This document shows positions 50,734 to 61,258 of a DNA stretch of 64,000 nt, piece after piece. The notes under the pieces are model-generated. The model ran no database searches and was not told the DNA's origin. It saw only the letters and a program-made list of their open reading frames with translations. The position numbers and the translations under genes are program-made. Position 1 is the first letter of the stretch. Each line of letters begins with the position of its first letter. The DNA comes from Iningainema tapete BLCC-T55 (lineage in GTDB: Bacteria; Cyanobacteriota; Cyanobacteriia; Cyanobacteriales; Nostocaceae): positions 1-64,000 of the forward strand of contig NZ_JACXAE010000025.1 in assembly GCF_014698965.1 (NCBI RefSeq), written 5' to 3'.

Positions 50734-52245
50734 TTAAAATGAAATCACTGTTCTGAAAGTGCTTTGCCAGATAGTGCCATTGGAGCTATCGTTATTGGCG
50801 TTGGTAACCACAGTTAGTGTAGGTGTAATACTTATATTGTCGCTTAAATATAAATTATAGAATGTTTCAAAGTTTGTCTGAGTAGCATCGCCCAAACCAT
50901 CGGTAACGAATGGCTGCCCTACAGCAAAACCTGCTACTGTACCGGGAATTAGGAGGTTACGAATACCCACACCTACCGCCCAACTCAAAGGGTTTAAATC
51001 TAAGTCGCGGTTGATGGCTGTGTTGAATCCCTGATAATTACCATATCCGAAACGGCCAAAAATCCCTGTAGAGCGATTAAAGGTATACTCAGCATTAACA
51101 CCAAAGGCATTAATATCGGTATTGTTAATTAAAGCATTCGTATATTGTAGCTTTAATCCTGTCCGTTTACTGGGTGAATACTCTAATTCTACGCTCCCTT
51201 GACGGCGATCGCCAAAAAATCCTCCCTCACCAGAAACACGATTGGCATCTGCAGCAATGTATAATGAGCGAAAGGTAAAATTTCCTCTACCAGGATTCCA
51301 AGCGATCACAGCTCCTGCACCGCCATTTCGATCAATTTGGTTTTGTACAATCAGGGGATTATTAATAAAAAAGCTAGAACTAAAGTTAACCGCCTCATTG
51401 TTAGCATAACTATTACGGTCAATAAAATCCCGTGCTTGTATCTTTGTGCCAACTGTGACTGTAAAATCTGAACTGGGACGAAACGAGTAGTACAAGCGTC
51501 TCAATCTCAGATTCGATTCAACTTCTGCATAATCTAGCCCACCACCATTAGCGATAAAACCAGTAGTACCTAAAAGGTTGACATTTTTCCGTTGTGCAAA
51601 ACCAATTGCATCACCACCATTATTCCCAGCTTCTAACTGAGTGATGAGTACATCTGTTTGATTGAAACTGGTGGAGAGAGTTAATCTTTCACGAGTTACT
51701 ACAGTAGTGTTAGCGTCAGTACCACCAGTAAAAGCAATAATAGCTTCACCATTTAACCTGGTAGTGGTAGAAAATTGTTGCGCCTCCAACTCAGCAGCAC
51801 GAGCTTCAAGTAAATCAACTCTGTCTTGCAGATCATTTAAAGCGGAACGATATTCTTTTTGCAACCGCCTTAAGGTGATGACATCTTCTTGGATGTAGCG
51901 ATCGCCAACAGCATTGATAATTAAATTATCCACTTTATTTAGTGTAGCTGCCAAAGCTGCGGCAAACTCATAACGAGAAATGGGACGATTGCCACGAAAA
52001 GTTCCATCGGGTAACCCGGTAATAACACCATAGCGTTCAACGAGCGATTGTAGTGCTTGATAAGCCCAATCTGTTGGTTGAACATCAGATAACTGAGTTA
52101 CTGTGGGCTGAGTAAACTCGGCGTTATTTTCCAAGTTTTCTGACTCTTGAGCGAGGAGTGGGGGAGTGGGGGAGATAGCGTGGGCGGGGAATGGGAGAAT
52201 ACAAATGAGGACACTGGAGGTTGCTACTACTAAGCTGTTGTGCAT
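50734..52245 (-). CDS. SLH-domain OprB-type porin (iron uptake porin)
   Basis: 503 residues. A signal peptide of about 23 residues ends at FPAHA. An SLH domain (about 55-110) has DVQPTDWAYQALQSLVERYG and GLPDGTFRGNRPISRYEFAA and binds peptidoglycan-linked polymer. A short coiled coil follows (LQKEYRSALNDLQDRVDLLE). The rest is an OprB-type beta barrel of alternating strands, with a C-terminal aromatic (TFRTVISF) for BAM insertion. These are the main outer-membrane proteins of cyanobacteria, taking up iron and other inorganic ions (family knowledge). Lies 12 bp before clpB, an unusual neighbour for a stress chaperone. Confidence 0.93.
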   Translation of the reverse strand: MHNSLVVATSSVLICILPFPAHAISPTPPLLAQESENLENNAEFTQPTVTQLSDVQPTDWAYQALQSLVERYGVITGLPDGTFRGNRPISRYEFAAALAATLNKVDNLIINAVGDRYIQEDVITLRRLQKEYRSALNDLQDRVDLLEARAAELEAQQFSTTTRLNGEAIIAFTGGTDANTTVVTRERLTLSTSFNQTDVLITQLEAGNNGGDAIGFAQRKNVNLLGTTGFIANGGGLDYAEVESNLRLRRLYYSFRPSSDFTVTVGTKIQARDFIDRNSYANNEAVNFSSSFFINNPLIVQNQIDRNGGAGAVIAWNPGRGNFTFRSLYIAADANRVSGEGGFFGDRRQGSVELEYSPSKRTGLKLQYTNALINNTDINAFGVNAEYTFNRSTGIFGRFGYGNYQGFNTAINRDLDLNPLSWAVGVGIRNLLIPGTVAGFAVGQPFVTDGLGDATQTNFETFYNLYLSDNISITPTLTVVTNANNDSSNGTIWQSTFRTVISF

Positions 52246-52320
52246 AATAAAAGTTGCATATTTTATGATTTTTGGTAAAAAGCGTCAATTGTCTTCCCCT
52301 GCACAATATGCTACCTTCTT

Positions 52321-52353
52321 AGGGAGCATGTCCGAATTGTTGCGCTACACCCT
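52321..52353. repeat. AGGGAGCATGTC repeat, short copy
   Basis: AGGGAGCATGTCCGAATTGT then CGCTACACCCT. Matches the outer end of the 172-bp element and, inverted, the P450-terminal copy at 1680-1710. Confidence 0.7.
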
Positions 52354-52387
52354 AAGTAAGTAGGTAAAATTAAATATAAAATAAACT

Positions 52388-52452
52388 CTACGTTCGTAGT
52401 GAGTGCTTAAGCGCTCAGGACTTAGTTTATAAGGGCTGAAGCCCTTACTACA
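52388..52452. repeat. TAAGGGCT-GA-AGCCCTTA hairpin repeat
   Basis: Perfect hairpin at 52430-52447 flanked by CTACGTTCGTAGTGAGTGCT at its 5' side. 19 bp past the gloA stop on the minus strand, so possibly its transcript end. Confidence 0.6.
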
Positions 52453-52465
52453 AACTTTCATTTAT

Positions 52466-52900
52466 TTACTGTGTTAAAACTTGCTGCTCAGTTTCTTTTT
52501 TTACGGTTGATCCTTGAGTACCTAATTGAATTAATTCTACCTTATATCCATTTGGGTCTTCTACAAAAGCAATTACTGTGGAACCATGTTTCATTGGTCC
52601 TGGTTCTCTAACAACTTTACCACCACGATTTTTTATTTCCTCGCAGGTAGCATAAATATCATCTACTCCAAGAGCAATGTGACCGTATGCATCACCCAAT
52701 TCGTACTTGGACGTACCCCAATTATAGGTAAGTTCTAGCACTGTGTTGTCACTTTCATCGCCATAGCCAACAAAAGCAAGAGTAAATTCTCCTCCAGGAT
52801 AATCCTTTCGGCGCAGTAATTTCATCCCCAGGAGATCACAATAAAACTTTAGAGATTCTTCAAGATTGCCAACCCGTAACATTGTGTGTAGTAAACGCAT
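52466..52900 (-). CDS. gloA: lactoylglutathione lyase (glyoxalase I)
   Basis: Converts the methylglyoxal-glutathione adduct to S-lactoylglutathione. 144 residues, full length. [20 protein letters not shown] includes metal ligand His5; [11 protein letters not shown] includes the first Glu; [19 protein letters not shown] the second His; [18 protein letters not shown]-like end (here [19 protein letters not shown]) the second Glu. Ni/Zn enzyme, dimer. A monocistronic gene flanked by hairpins. The tail after LIQLG ([17 protein letters not shown]) is variable. Confidence 0.95.
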   Translation of the reverse strand: MRLLHTMLRVGNLEESLKFYCDLLGMKLLRRKDYPGGEFTLAFVGYGDESDNTVLELTYNWGTSKYELGDAYGHIALGVDDIYATCEEIKNRGGKVVREPGPMKHGSTVIAFVEDPNGYKVELIQLGTQGSTVKKETEQQVLTQ

Positions 52901-53046
52901 ACTAATATGAATACCTTTGCTCAGGACAAATCATCTGTTCATATTCTACAGAAAGCCCAGCTAGATAGTTTTCCTCCTACCACGGCAGTTGCTTCAAGGA
53001 GGGCATTGCCGCCCAACACCCTGCCTCTTGCCCTCTGCCTTCTTAA

Positions 53047-53901
53047 CTAAAAAGGACTAATAGATAGAGATTTTACTCGGATAGCGTTTTGGGGAGGGGT
53101 AAATTTGAAGGTTTGCGCAGTTACGGTGGGATTTTGGTTTCTTTGCACAATCTTTTCTGTCACCACCACGTCTAAACCTTCACTTTTGCTCACCAACTGT
53201 AGTTGCTTAAGAATTGCCGTCTCTGGTTGCACGAAGGCGCGGAAAGTAAATCCATCTTTTGGTTCTGTATAGTTGTAGACATAAAAAGCCTCACCTTCTA
53301 CAGTACTTTTGTCTCCTTTAAATTGTTGATTATCAGCCAAACCCATTTCTTGCAAAACGTTATTCTTTGATAAAACACCTGACGCAATTATTTGTCTAGT
53401 ATCTTCCGGCATAACTAGAAAAAATGAGGAAGACAAACCAATTAAAAACGAGTCGTCTGATTGATCGAAAGCTTCATAGGAAGTAACCGCATATTTACGT
53501 AAATCAGGACGATAAATAGAAACTTGTTTACCATCCGAAATAATTAAAGCACTCTGTTTTGGTTTTTCTCCAGGGCTTGTAAAAGCAATCTCAGCTCGAA
53601 ACTTCCGATTAGACTGAACAATCGTCTTAATTTGGGCATAGGCATTGAACTGTGCGCCTTGATTTCCTCCTTGAATCAGCATTTGAGACTCAGTTTGATA
53701 GCGATCGCTTTGAAAAAACGCGGTACTAGTTTTTACCAACAAAGGCAAATCCAGTTGCTCAGTCGCTTGACTAGAAATGGAAGTATTGATTTGCCCCAGT
53801 GAAGCCTGTTGTACTTGACGACTAACAGGGGTAGCATTAACACTTCCCGTCAACAAGGCAATAATACTCAAAACTGTGATACTTATAAAAGTACGTTTCA
53901 T
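53047..53901 (-). CDS. secreted LolA/DUF2092-like protein
   Basis: 284 residues. A signal peptide, MKRTFISITVLSIIALLTGSVNATP, with cleavage near 23. The body has antiparallel beta strands of the LolA/LolB type: ESQMLIQGGNQGAQFNAYAQ, RKFRAEIAFTSPGEK, SALIISDGKQVSIYRPDLRKYA, FYVYNYTEPKDGFTFRAFVQPE, and the closing TAQTFKFTPPQNAIRV. Likely a periplasmic or lumenal lipid- or lipoprotein-carrier relative. True LolA is shorter (about 200), so this belongs to the DUF2092-like branch; ligand unknown. A GTAGAGACG palindrome lies 30 bp upstream. Confidence 0.75.
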   Translation of the reverse strand: MKRTFISITVLSIIALLTGSVNATPVSRQVQQASLGQINTSISSQATEQLDLPLLVKTSTAFFQSDRYQTESQMLIQGGNQGAQFNAYAQIKTIVQSNRKFRAEIAFTSPGEKPKQSALIISDGKQVSIYRPDLRKYAVTSYEAFDQSDDSFLIGLSSSFFLVMPEDTRQIIASGVLSKNNVLQEMGLADNQQFKGDKSTVEGEAFYVYNYTEPKDGFTFRAFVQPETAILKQLQLVSKSEGLDVVVTEKIVQRNQNPTVTAQTFKFTPPQNAIRVKSLSISPF

Positions 53902-53930
53902 ATATCACCCTATATTCAAAACAGAATATT

Positions 53931-53958
53931 GTAGAGACGCGAAATTTCGCGTCTCTAC
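53931..53958. repeat. GTAGAGACG palindrome, copy 3
   Basis: 28-bp perfect palindrome, GTAGAGACGCGAAA and its complement. Lies upstream of the DUF2092-like gene. Confidence 0.85.
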
Positions 53959-54079
53959 ACGTTTATATCCTGAGTCTTTCCAAAAAGTAATCGCTAGAAA
54001 CCCTAGTTAATTAACTCATTACAAATGTATAAAAAGGAGCGGTGAATTTGCGCAGAGAATATCCTCTTGTAGCGATCGC

Positions 54080-54703
54080 TCATGCCAACTCTAATTGTCC
54101 CTGGTAACCAGTAATAATACGACTACCATCTTTCAAAATATGAATCTCTATTTGATCGCTTGCCCAGGTAATCTGGTCTTGTAGAGCCGGATTAAAAACG
54201 TGAATTCTTTGATTGCTAGAAGAAACAGGAGAACTAGGAGAATTAACAGCCAGTGATTGAATATAAGCCCCATCAATCAAAATATCCAACTGTGCCAGCA
54301 ACTCACCAGCACCAACAGGAGCCGACGGAGATTGTAACTGCTCCAAAGTAAACCCACTAAAAGACATCACATTCAAACCAGCCGCCTTAACCTTACGAGC
54401 AAGACTAGCCAGAGCAGGAGCCTGCCAAAAAGGCTCCCCACCAGAAAAAGTCACCCCCTGATTGCGAGAATTACCGAGAATCTTCCGAGCCAAACCATCA
54501 ACCGATACAAGTTCATTAACATCAAACGACCAAGAAGCAACATTAAAACAGCCCACACACTCCCGCAAACACCCCTGAACCCAAACAACAGCACGACATC
54601 CAGGACCATTCACCTCAGACTCATCCACATAACCCATAACATTAAGGTATCCAGGAGGAACCTCCCTCTGCGTAAGATCCGGATTAACTTTATTTTCAGT
54701 CAT
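54080..54703 (-). CDS. NrdG-like radical SAM activase (4Fe-4S)
   Basis: 207 residues from ATG 54703 (MTENKVNPDLTQREVPPGYL). A 28-residue in-frame extension (MNRKDAKYAKRREKREKT) is encoded by a common CGCAAAGACGCGAAG-type repeat and is not part of the protein. CLRECVGC is the CX3CX2C cluster motif, GVTFSGGEPF the SAM-binding GGE motif, ILIDGAYIQ a later strand. It most resembles anaerobic ribonucleotide reductase or glycyl-radical activases of the NrdG type. No glycyl-radical partner is here, so the substrate is open. Single-domain, cytosolic. Confidence 0.85.
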   Translation of the reverse strand: MTENKVNPDLTQREVPPGYLNVMGYVDESEVNGPGCRAVVWVQGCLRECVGCFNVASWSFDVNELVSVDGLARKILGNSRNQGVTFSGGEPFWQAPALASLARKVKAAGLNVMSFSGFTLEQLQSPSAPVGAGELLAQLDILIDGAYIQSLAVNSPSSPVSSSNQRIHVFNPALQDQITWASDQIEIHILKDGSRIITGYQGQLELA

Positions 54704-54912
54704 AGTTTTCTCTCTTTTCTCTCTTCTCTTCGCGTACTTCGCGTCTTTGCGGTTCATTAAATAAACAAACTCGTAAGAAAACCCCAACCTTGGAAAACTT
54801 CATTAACCTAAACAAAAAAAGCTCCCCAAAAGCCTATGCTAGATCGTCGAGCTTAGCCACTGACTGTGGGTGATTAGTCATAAGTCAATGACAAATGACA
54901 CAAAACACTTGA

Positions 54913-56211
<1,299 letters not shown>

Positions 56212-56224
56212 GGAATTGCTAATA

Positions 56225-56278
56225 GCTAATGGTTAATTGTTAATTGTGACGATTAGCTATTAGCTATTAGCCATTAGC
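56225..56278. repeat. GCTATTAGC tandem repeat between eno and argC
   Basis: Repeats of TAGCTAATGGTTAATTGTTA and GATTAGCTATTAGCTATTAG, partly self-complementary, between the convergent stops of eno and argC. Typical interspersed repeat in this group. Confidence 0.65.
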
Positions 56279-56281
56279 ACG

Positions 56282-57340
56282 TTATGGATAAAACCCTAGT
56301 TTGGGTAATCCCAGTGTCTCATCCCAGCCCATCATGATGTTGAGACACTGAATGGCTTGTCCTGCTTGTCCTTTGATCAGGTTGTCGATCGCCGACATGA
56401 CGATCGCCCGACCTGTACGCGGGTCAACTTCTATACCGATATAACAGAGATTACTACCGCAAGCCCATTTGGTTTGAGGGTAAACGCCTGGTTCACAGAT
56501 TTTTACCCAGGGAGAGTTGCGGTAGAAGGCTCTATATATAGTAATTAAATCGTCTCGCACTAATCCAGGGTCACGAAGTGTAGCATATACTGTTGCCAAA
56601 ATGCCACGTACCATTGGGATGAGATGTGGTGTAAATTGAACGGTAACTTCGTGTCCGGCTAAATCGCTACAAATTTGTTCAATTTCTGGAGTATGACGGT
56701 GACGGGCGACACCGTAGGCGGCAAGAGAGTTGTCTGCTTCGGCAAGTAACATGTTGATTTTGGCTTGACGACCGCCGCCAGATGTGCCAGACTTGGCGTC
56801 AATGATTGCTGTTTCTGGTACGATTAGCCCTTGCTTGAGCAGTGGCGAAAGTGCTAGGAGACTAGCGGTGGGATAGCAACCGGGACAACCGATTAACTGT
56901 GTTTCCGCAATGCGATCGCGATACAGTTCTGGTAGTCCATAAACTGCTGAAGCCGCCGTGGTAAGATCTGTTCTCTCAGTATCATACCAAGTTGTATAAG
57001 TTGCCAAATCGCTAAACCTGTAATCTGCGCTTAAATCCAGCACCTTACATCCTTTTTCTAATAGTGTTGGTGCAATTTGGCAAGCCAGACCATTTGGTAA
57101 ACCGATGAATACCACTTCACAACGGTGCGCAATGTTTTCTGGTTCTACCGCCTCAATCGTTTGATTAACGGTATCAGCCAGAAATGGGTAGATATCCGCA
57201 AACTGTTTTCCAGCGCTGCTTTCCCCACCTAAGTAAACAAGTTCGACTTCTGGATGATCCATTAGTAGTCGAACTAACTGCACTCCGCCATAGCCTGACG
57301 CGCCAATAATGCCAACAGGTACGCGTCTAAAATTGCCCAT
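56282..57340 (-). CDS. argC: N-acetyl-gamma-glutamyl-phosphate reductase
   Basis: Third step of arginine biosynthesis, NADPH-dependent reduction of N-acetylglutamyl phosphate. 352 residues, full length. [18 protein letters not shown] is the NADP-binding glycine loop; [16 protein letters not shown] contains the catalytic Cys; [15 protein letters not shown] and [13 protein letters not shown] (catalytic His region) follow. The end is [11 protein letters not shown]. Other arg genes are not nearby, as usual in cyanobacteria. No regulatory site was found in the upstream 225 bp to ribBA. Confidence 0.97.
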   Translation of the reverse strand: MGNFRRVPVGIIGASGYGGVQLVRLLMDHPEVELVYLGGESSAGKQFADIYPFLADTVNQTIEAVEPENIAHRCEVVFIGLPNGLACQIAPTLLEKGCKVLDLSADYRFSDLATYTTWYDTERTDLTTAASAVYGLPELYRDRIAETQLIGCPGCYPTASLLALSPLLKQGLIVPETAIIDAKSGTSGGGRQAKINMLLAEADNSLAAYGVARHRHTPEIEQICSDLAGHEVTVQFTPHLIPMVRGILATVYATLRDPGLVRDDLITIYRAFYRNSPWVKICEPGVYPQTKWACGSNLCYIGIEVDPRTGRAIVMSAIDNLIKGQAGQAIQCLNIMMGWDETLGLPKLGFYP

Positions 57341-57565
57341 GATATGAAATCCTTTATTAACTATCAGTTATATAGGTATGTAGTTGCTCTAAGCGTACTC
57401 ATGTGCAACTACGAACCGATTGATTAACTGTTGCTGCACTCGATGACCAAAATCCAATTTTAGCGGTAGATCTTTTGGTATGTTATCGAATCATTGCTTC
57501 AGTAGTTACGATCGCGTCTAAAAGAGTTACAATCAAAAACAAGCATTTGTTAAAAAAATTTACGT

Positions 57566-59278
57566 TTGGTAGCTGGAAATTCGATCGTGTCGCAGCTTAA
57601 TACTACCTCCAACCAAAATTTGGCATTTGATTCGATAGACGCCGCTTTGGCAGACTTGAAAGCTGGTCGTGTCATCGTGGTAGTAGATGACGAAAATCGA
57701 GAAAATGAAGGTGACTTGATTTGTGCCGCCCAATTTGCTACACCAGATACGATCAACTTTATGGCGGTGGAAGCACGAGGACTGATTTGTCTGGCAATGA
57801 TGGGCGATCGCTTAGATGAACTAGATTTACCATTGATGGTAAGTAACATCACAGACACAAACCAGACTGCCTTCACAGTTAGTATTGACGCAGGACCACA
57901 TTTAGGCGTTACTACTGGTATATCAGCAGAAGACCGCGCCCGTACTATCCAAGTTACTCTTAATCCTGCCACAAAACCTTCAGATTTACGTCGTCCCGGT
58001 CATATTTTTCCCATCCGCGCTAAGGAAGGTGGCGTACTTAAACGAGCAGGACACACAGAAGCAGCTGTGGACTTAGCTAGACTAGCTGGATTATACCCTG
58101 CCGGGGTAATTTGTGAAATTCAAAACCCTGATGGTTCAATGGCGCGTTTACCTCAGTTAAAGTCCTACGCTCAGCACCATAATCTCAAGATTATTAGTAT
58201 TGCCGATTTAATCAGTTACCGCTTGCAACACGATCGCCTGATTAAGCGCGAAACTGTTGCCGAACTACCTACCCAGTTCGGTCAATTTCAAATCTACGCT
58301 TACCGCCACACCAAAGATAATACAGAACATGTCGCAATTGTCAAGGGAGATCCGTCTCAATTTGGTGATACACCAGTAATGGTACGGATGCACTCGGAAT
58401 GTTTAACAGGTGATGCTTTGGGTTCTCTCCGCTGTGACTGTCGAATGCAGTTGCAAGCAGCTCTGAAAATGATTGAAAATGCTGGTACTGGTGTTGTAGT
58501 ATACCTGCGGCAAGAAGGACGAGGAATTGGACTGGTGAATAAGTTGAAAGCCTACTCGTTACAAGATATGGGGCTGGATACAGTGGAGGCGAACGAGCGT
58601 TTGGGATTCCCGGCTGATTTGCGCGACTACGGTATGGGAGCGCAAATGCTGATGGACTTGGGCGTACATAAGATTCGTTTGATTACCAATAATCCTCGGA
58701 AAATTGCAGGTTTAAAAGGCTACGGTTTGGAAGTAGTGGATCGAGTGCCGTTGTTGATTGAGGCAAACGATTACAATACCTATTATTTAAGTACAAAAGC
58801 GAATAAGTTGGGACACATGCTGTTACAAACGTATTTAGTAACAGTAGCAATTCATTGGTTTGATGAGCCAGAAGCGATTACAGAACGTTATGAACGGTTA
58901 GAGAAACTGCGTCATTTAGCAAAAAATCACGATCTATTATTGCAGGAAGAAGCGCGTCCGTTGGCGATCGCCTTATTTGACAACCCATCATTAACAGTAC
59001 ACCTGGGTTTCGATCAACCCCGCTTAGCAACCCATGACTGGTATCAACAGCAAGGTCATCCTTACGTACAGGCGATTTCTCAAATTTTAGACGAACTCCT
59101 AGCAATACCTTACATCCAAAAGCTAGAATTTTTGATTTCTCCCGGCGTCGATCCCTTGAGTAATTTGCAAGTGCAATTAGATCGGCAAACTTTCCCCACA
59201 GGTACTTTACCTTCATCAATTTGTTGCGACCAACTACAGACGCAAAAGATTTACAGTTTTACTCGCTCAGTGGAATAA
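57566..59278 (+). CDS. ribBA: bifunctional riboflavin enzyme RibBA
   Basis: Makes 3,4-dihydroxy-2-butanone 4-phosphate (RibB part) and opens GTP (RibA part), the two entry steps of riboflavin synthesis. RibB domain 1-205: [20 protein letters not shown], with THRPGHIFP-like [15 protein letters not shown]. RibA domain about 206-400: [21 protein letters not shown] (zinc cysteines) and [18 protein letters not shown]. About 160 further residues ([14 protein letters not shown] onward), usual for cyanobacterial RibBA. Start: TTG 57566 or, more likely, GTG 57587. No FMN riboswitch recognised upstream. Confidence 0.96.
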   Translation: MVAGNSIVSQLNTTSNQNLAFDSIDAALADLKAGRVIVVVDDENRENEGDLICAAQFATPDTINFMAVEARGLICLAMMGDRLDELDLPLMVSNITDTNQTAFTVSIDAGPHLGVTTGISAEDRARTIQVTLNPATKPSDLRRPGHIFPIRAKEGGVLKRAGHTEAAVDLARLAGLYPAGVICEIQNPDGSMARLPQLKSYAQHHNLKIISIADLISYRLQHDRLIKRETVAELPTQFGQFQIYAYRHTKDNTEHVAIVKGDPSQFGDTPVMVRMHSECLTGDALGSLRCDCRMQLQAALKMIENAGTGVVVYLRQEGRGIGLVNKLKAYSLQDMGLDTVEANERLGFPADLRDYGMGAQMLMDLGVHKIRLITNNPRKIAGLKGYGLEVVDRVPLLIEANDYNTYYLSTKANKLGHMLLQTYLVTVAIHWFDEPEAITERYERLEKLRHLAKNHDLLLQEEARPLAIALFDNPSLTVHLGFDQPRLATHDWYQQQGHPYVQAISQILDELLAIPYIQKLEFLISPGVDPLSNLQVQLDRQTFPTGTLPSSICCDQLQTQKIYSFTRSVE

Positions 59279-59296
59279 TATGGCAGTAGATAAGTT

Positions 59297-59857
59297 ATGA
59301 TTGTTGCTAAATCTTCATCAATAACGCTCGAAGAGTTTCTCCTGCTTCCAGAAACTAAGCCTGCCAGTGAATTTATTGATGGCGAAATTATTCAAAAACC
59401 AATGCCGAAAACTCGCCACTCCCGACTTCAAGGAAAGTTAATTTACAAGATCAATGAAGTTACTGAAGAGCGGCGAATTGCTTATGCATTTCCAGAATTA
59501 CGTTGTACCTTTGGAGGTAGATCAATTGTTCCTGATGTAGCAGTTCTTCGTTGGGAGCAGATTGAGTTTGATGAGAATGGAGAACCTGTAGATAATGTGT
59601 TGATTGCTCCAAATTGGACAATTGAAATTATTTCACCGCAACAGAGTTCCAATCGAGTCACAGGCAACATCCTGCACTGCTTGAAACACGGTTGCCAACT
59701 AGGATGGTTAATTGATCCGGGCGATCGTTCAATTTTAGTCTTTCAGCCCAATCAACAACCCGAATTATGTTACGTCCGTGATAATTTAACTGTGTTAGAC
59801 GGTATTGAACTGACATTGACAGTGAATCAAGTATTTGACTGGCTGAAGATGGCATGA
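59297..59857 (+). CDS. Uma2 family endonuclease-like protein (a)
   Basis: 186 residues, full length for Uma2 (DUF820, PF05685), a PD-(D/E)xK-fold family that is very abundant in cyanobacteria; cellular role unknown. ITLEEFLLLPETKPASEFIDGEIIQKPMP is the start, SIVPDVAVLRWEQI carries the conserved PD, and NWTIEIISPQQSSNRVTGNI the E-I-x-S-P motif, where the family often has a Lys shortly after (K of DxK). LGWLIDPGDRSILVFQP is the closing block. Begins 18 bp after ribBA, on the same strand, so possibly cotranscribed. Confidence 0.88.
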   Translation: MIVAKSSSITLEEFLLLPETKPASEFIDGEIIQKPMPKTRHSRLQGKLIYKINEVTEERRIAYAFPELRCTFGGRSIVPDVAVLRWEQIEFDENGEPVDNVLIAPNWTIEIISPQQSSNRVTGNILHCLKHGCQLGWLIDPGDRSILVFQPNQQPELCYVRDNLTVLDGIELTLTVNQVFDWLKMA

Positions 59858-59903
59858 TCAATCAGATAACTTCAAGATAGCTAGCAATCGGAGCGCGAGA
59901 TTT

Positions 59904-59996
59904 ATGAAAATTCGCCAAGAACTTCTCAACGTGGTTGAGCAACTGAGCGACGAGCAGTTATCCGTACTGCTGAATATTGCTATGATTGCTAAGTAG
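59904..59996 (+). CDS. 30-residue small ORF
   Basis: MKIRQELLNVVEQLSDEQLS and ten further residues, then TAG. A single amphipathic helix. Resembles the N-terminal helix of small DUF2281-like antitoxin proteins, which run to 60-70 residues, so this may be a truncated one. Follows the Uma2 gene by 46 bp. Confidence 0.35.
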   Translation: MKIRQELLNVVEQLSDEQLSVLLNIAMIAK

Positions 59997-60060
59997 TCGG
60001 ACAAAATTAAATTCATTCGTGAAGGCAGGAGTCATCGAAGTAGTCTTCTAACAGCATCTT

Positions 60061-60711
60061 TTATCCCTCTTTCTTTTGCAAAATTTCTCGAATTCGCGTC
60101 CTAAATAAACGCACTGCGGCTCTTTGTCCAATAGTTTTACTTTGTTCAATAAATCCTGGAACTTCTGTAATAGGTAAAAAGGGAAAAGCGAGACTTTGAG
60201 GAGTAAGTTCATAATTCGCTTCTACAAGTTGATAAACTTGCAGAGTTTGACGGCGATATCTCCATAGTTCGGGAACACCCAGAGAAGCGTAAATTGTGAA
60301 CTTGTTCAGAGAAGAACTTGTATAATCTGACTCAACTACTAAATCTGGTGGTGGATCGTTAGGGAAAACAACGTTTTTGCCTCGGACTCTGGCTTCATTT
60401 TGGATGTAAAAACAAGTATCTGGTTCAACAGCACGAGTTAAGTCTTCTCGCTCAAGAGTCAACGCACCTAGTTTCATCACCTCAATTTCTAGCTCATCTG
60501 CGATCGCTTCAACAAAACTCTCTATCAGTCCTTTAGGAACTTCATGTTCTTGTAGTGGCATTCTCAGTTCTAATACTCCTCCATCATAAGCAATTCTCCA
60601 AGCGCGATCGTCCCCAACTTCTGCCATTAATGCCTTAAAAGTTTGCCAGCTAACACCTTTTAAAACAAATTTTGGTTCTACAAAGGTAGAGGAAGTTACC
60701 TGTGCATTCAT
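60061..60711 (-). CDS. Uma2 family endonuclease-like protein (b)
   Basis: 216 residues. WQTFKALMAEVGDDRAWRIAYDGGVLELRMPLQEHE opens the fold; LEREDLTRAVEPDTCFYIQNE has the PD-equivalent (EPD), PPDLVVESDYTSSSLNKFTIYASLGVPELWRYR carries the E-x-D-(Y)-TS...K core with a Lys, typical of the second large Uma2 branch. The C-terminus is basic (RLFRTRIREILQKKEG). Convergent with the 30-residue ORF. Function unknown. Confidence 0.87.
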   Translation of the reverse strand: MNAQVTSSTFVEPKFVLKGVSWQTFKALMAEVGDDRAWRIAYDGGVLELRMPLQEHEVPKGLIESFVEAIADELEIEVMKLGALTLEREDLTRAVEPDTCFYIQNEARVRGKNVVFPNDPPPDLVVESDYTSSSLNKFTIYASLGVPELWRYRRQTLQVYQLVEANYELTPQSLAFPFLPITEVPGFIEQSKTIGQRAAVRLFRTRIREILQKKEG

Positions 60712-60885
60712 GATTTGATTTCTCTGACTAAATTACTCAAACTATAACGCTTCTAATGATGGCGCTAAGAACAAGACGTTCGTTCAACAATAAACCACTT
60801 GTGGGACTTGGGGAGATGCAGTCACTCAAGTGATTGCTGTATTTTATTCGATTGAGAACCGCGCTTATTACGTATACCAAAGTTT

Positions 60886-61098
60886 TCACCTGACTCCTGA
60901 TGAGTCTGTACGACTAGTAGGGGGTTTTTGATCGCTGGTTGGCTCATAGCCAGCTAGTGCAGCTTGAGTTGACAACAGTGTAATAGCTAAAACACAAATT
61001 GCTATTAACCTGGGATTGAGAAGTTTGTGTAAAAACCGCATTTTATCAGCAATCATGAGTATTTTTACCTTGAATAATAAATTCGATTTATTTTGCAA
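60886..61098 (-). CDS. small secreted protein
   Basis: Up to 70 residues; ATG at codon 20 (MRFLHKLLNPRLIAICVLAI) gives 51 residues and a standard signal peptide cut after AALA. Mature part about 21 residues, GYEPTSDQKPPTSRTDSSGVR, Pro/Ser/Thr-rich. Short exported peptides of this form (GYxPP...TGxR) occur near CHASE2 sensor genes in cyanobacteria, which matches the neighbour at 61259, though that association is from memory. Role unknown; a secreted signal or wall peptide is possible. Confidence 0.6.
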   Translation of the reverse strand: MQNKSNLLFKVKILMIADKMRFLHKLLNPRLIAICVLAITLLSTQAALAGYEPTSDQKPPTSRTDSSGVR

Positions 61099-61216
61099 AC
61101 AGAATTTATTACTTTATTTGCCTAATACTACTAAATATGATAGTTATTTTTATTACCTGTTGTCTGTAAAGAGGATGTAAATTTTTTACTATGATTTGTG
61201 TGCAGTGACGAACCAA

Positions 61217-61244
61217 GTAGAGACGCGATATATCGCGTCTCTAC
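61217..61244. repeat. GTAGAGACG palindrome, copy 4
   Basis: 28-bp perfect palindrome, GTAGAGACGCGATA and its complement, 15 bp past the kinase stop codon. Confidence 0.85.
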
Positions 61245-61258
61245 AGATCCCTTGTCAG

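Noticed and set aside
57341-57565. FMN riboswitch before ribBA, or an arginine operator for argC
   Set aside because: I could not recognise the conserved FMN aptamer blocks or an ARG-box; the 225 bp look like plain AT-rich promoter DNA.
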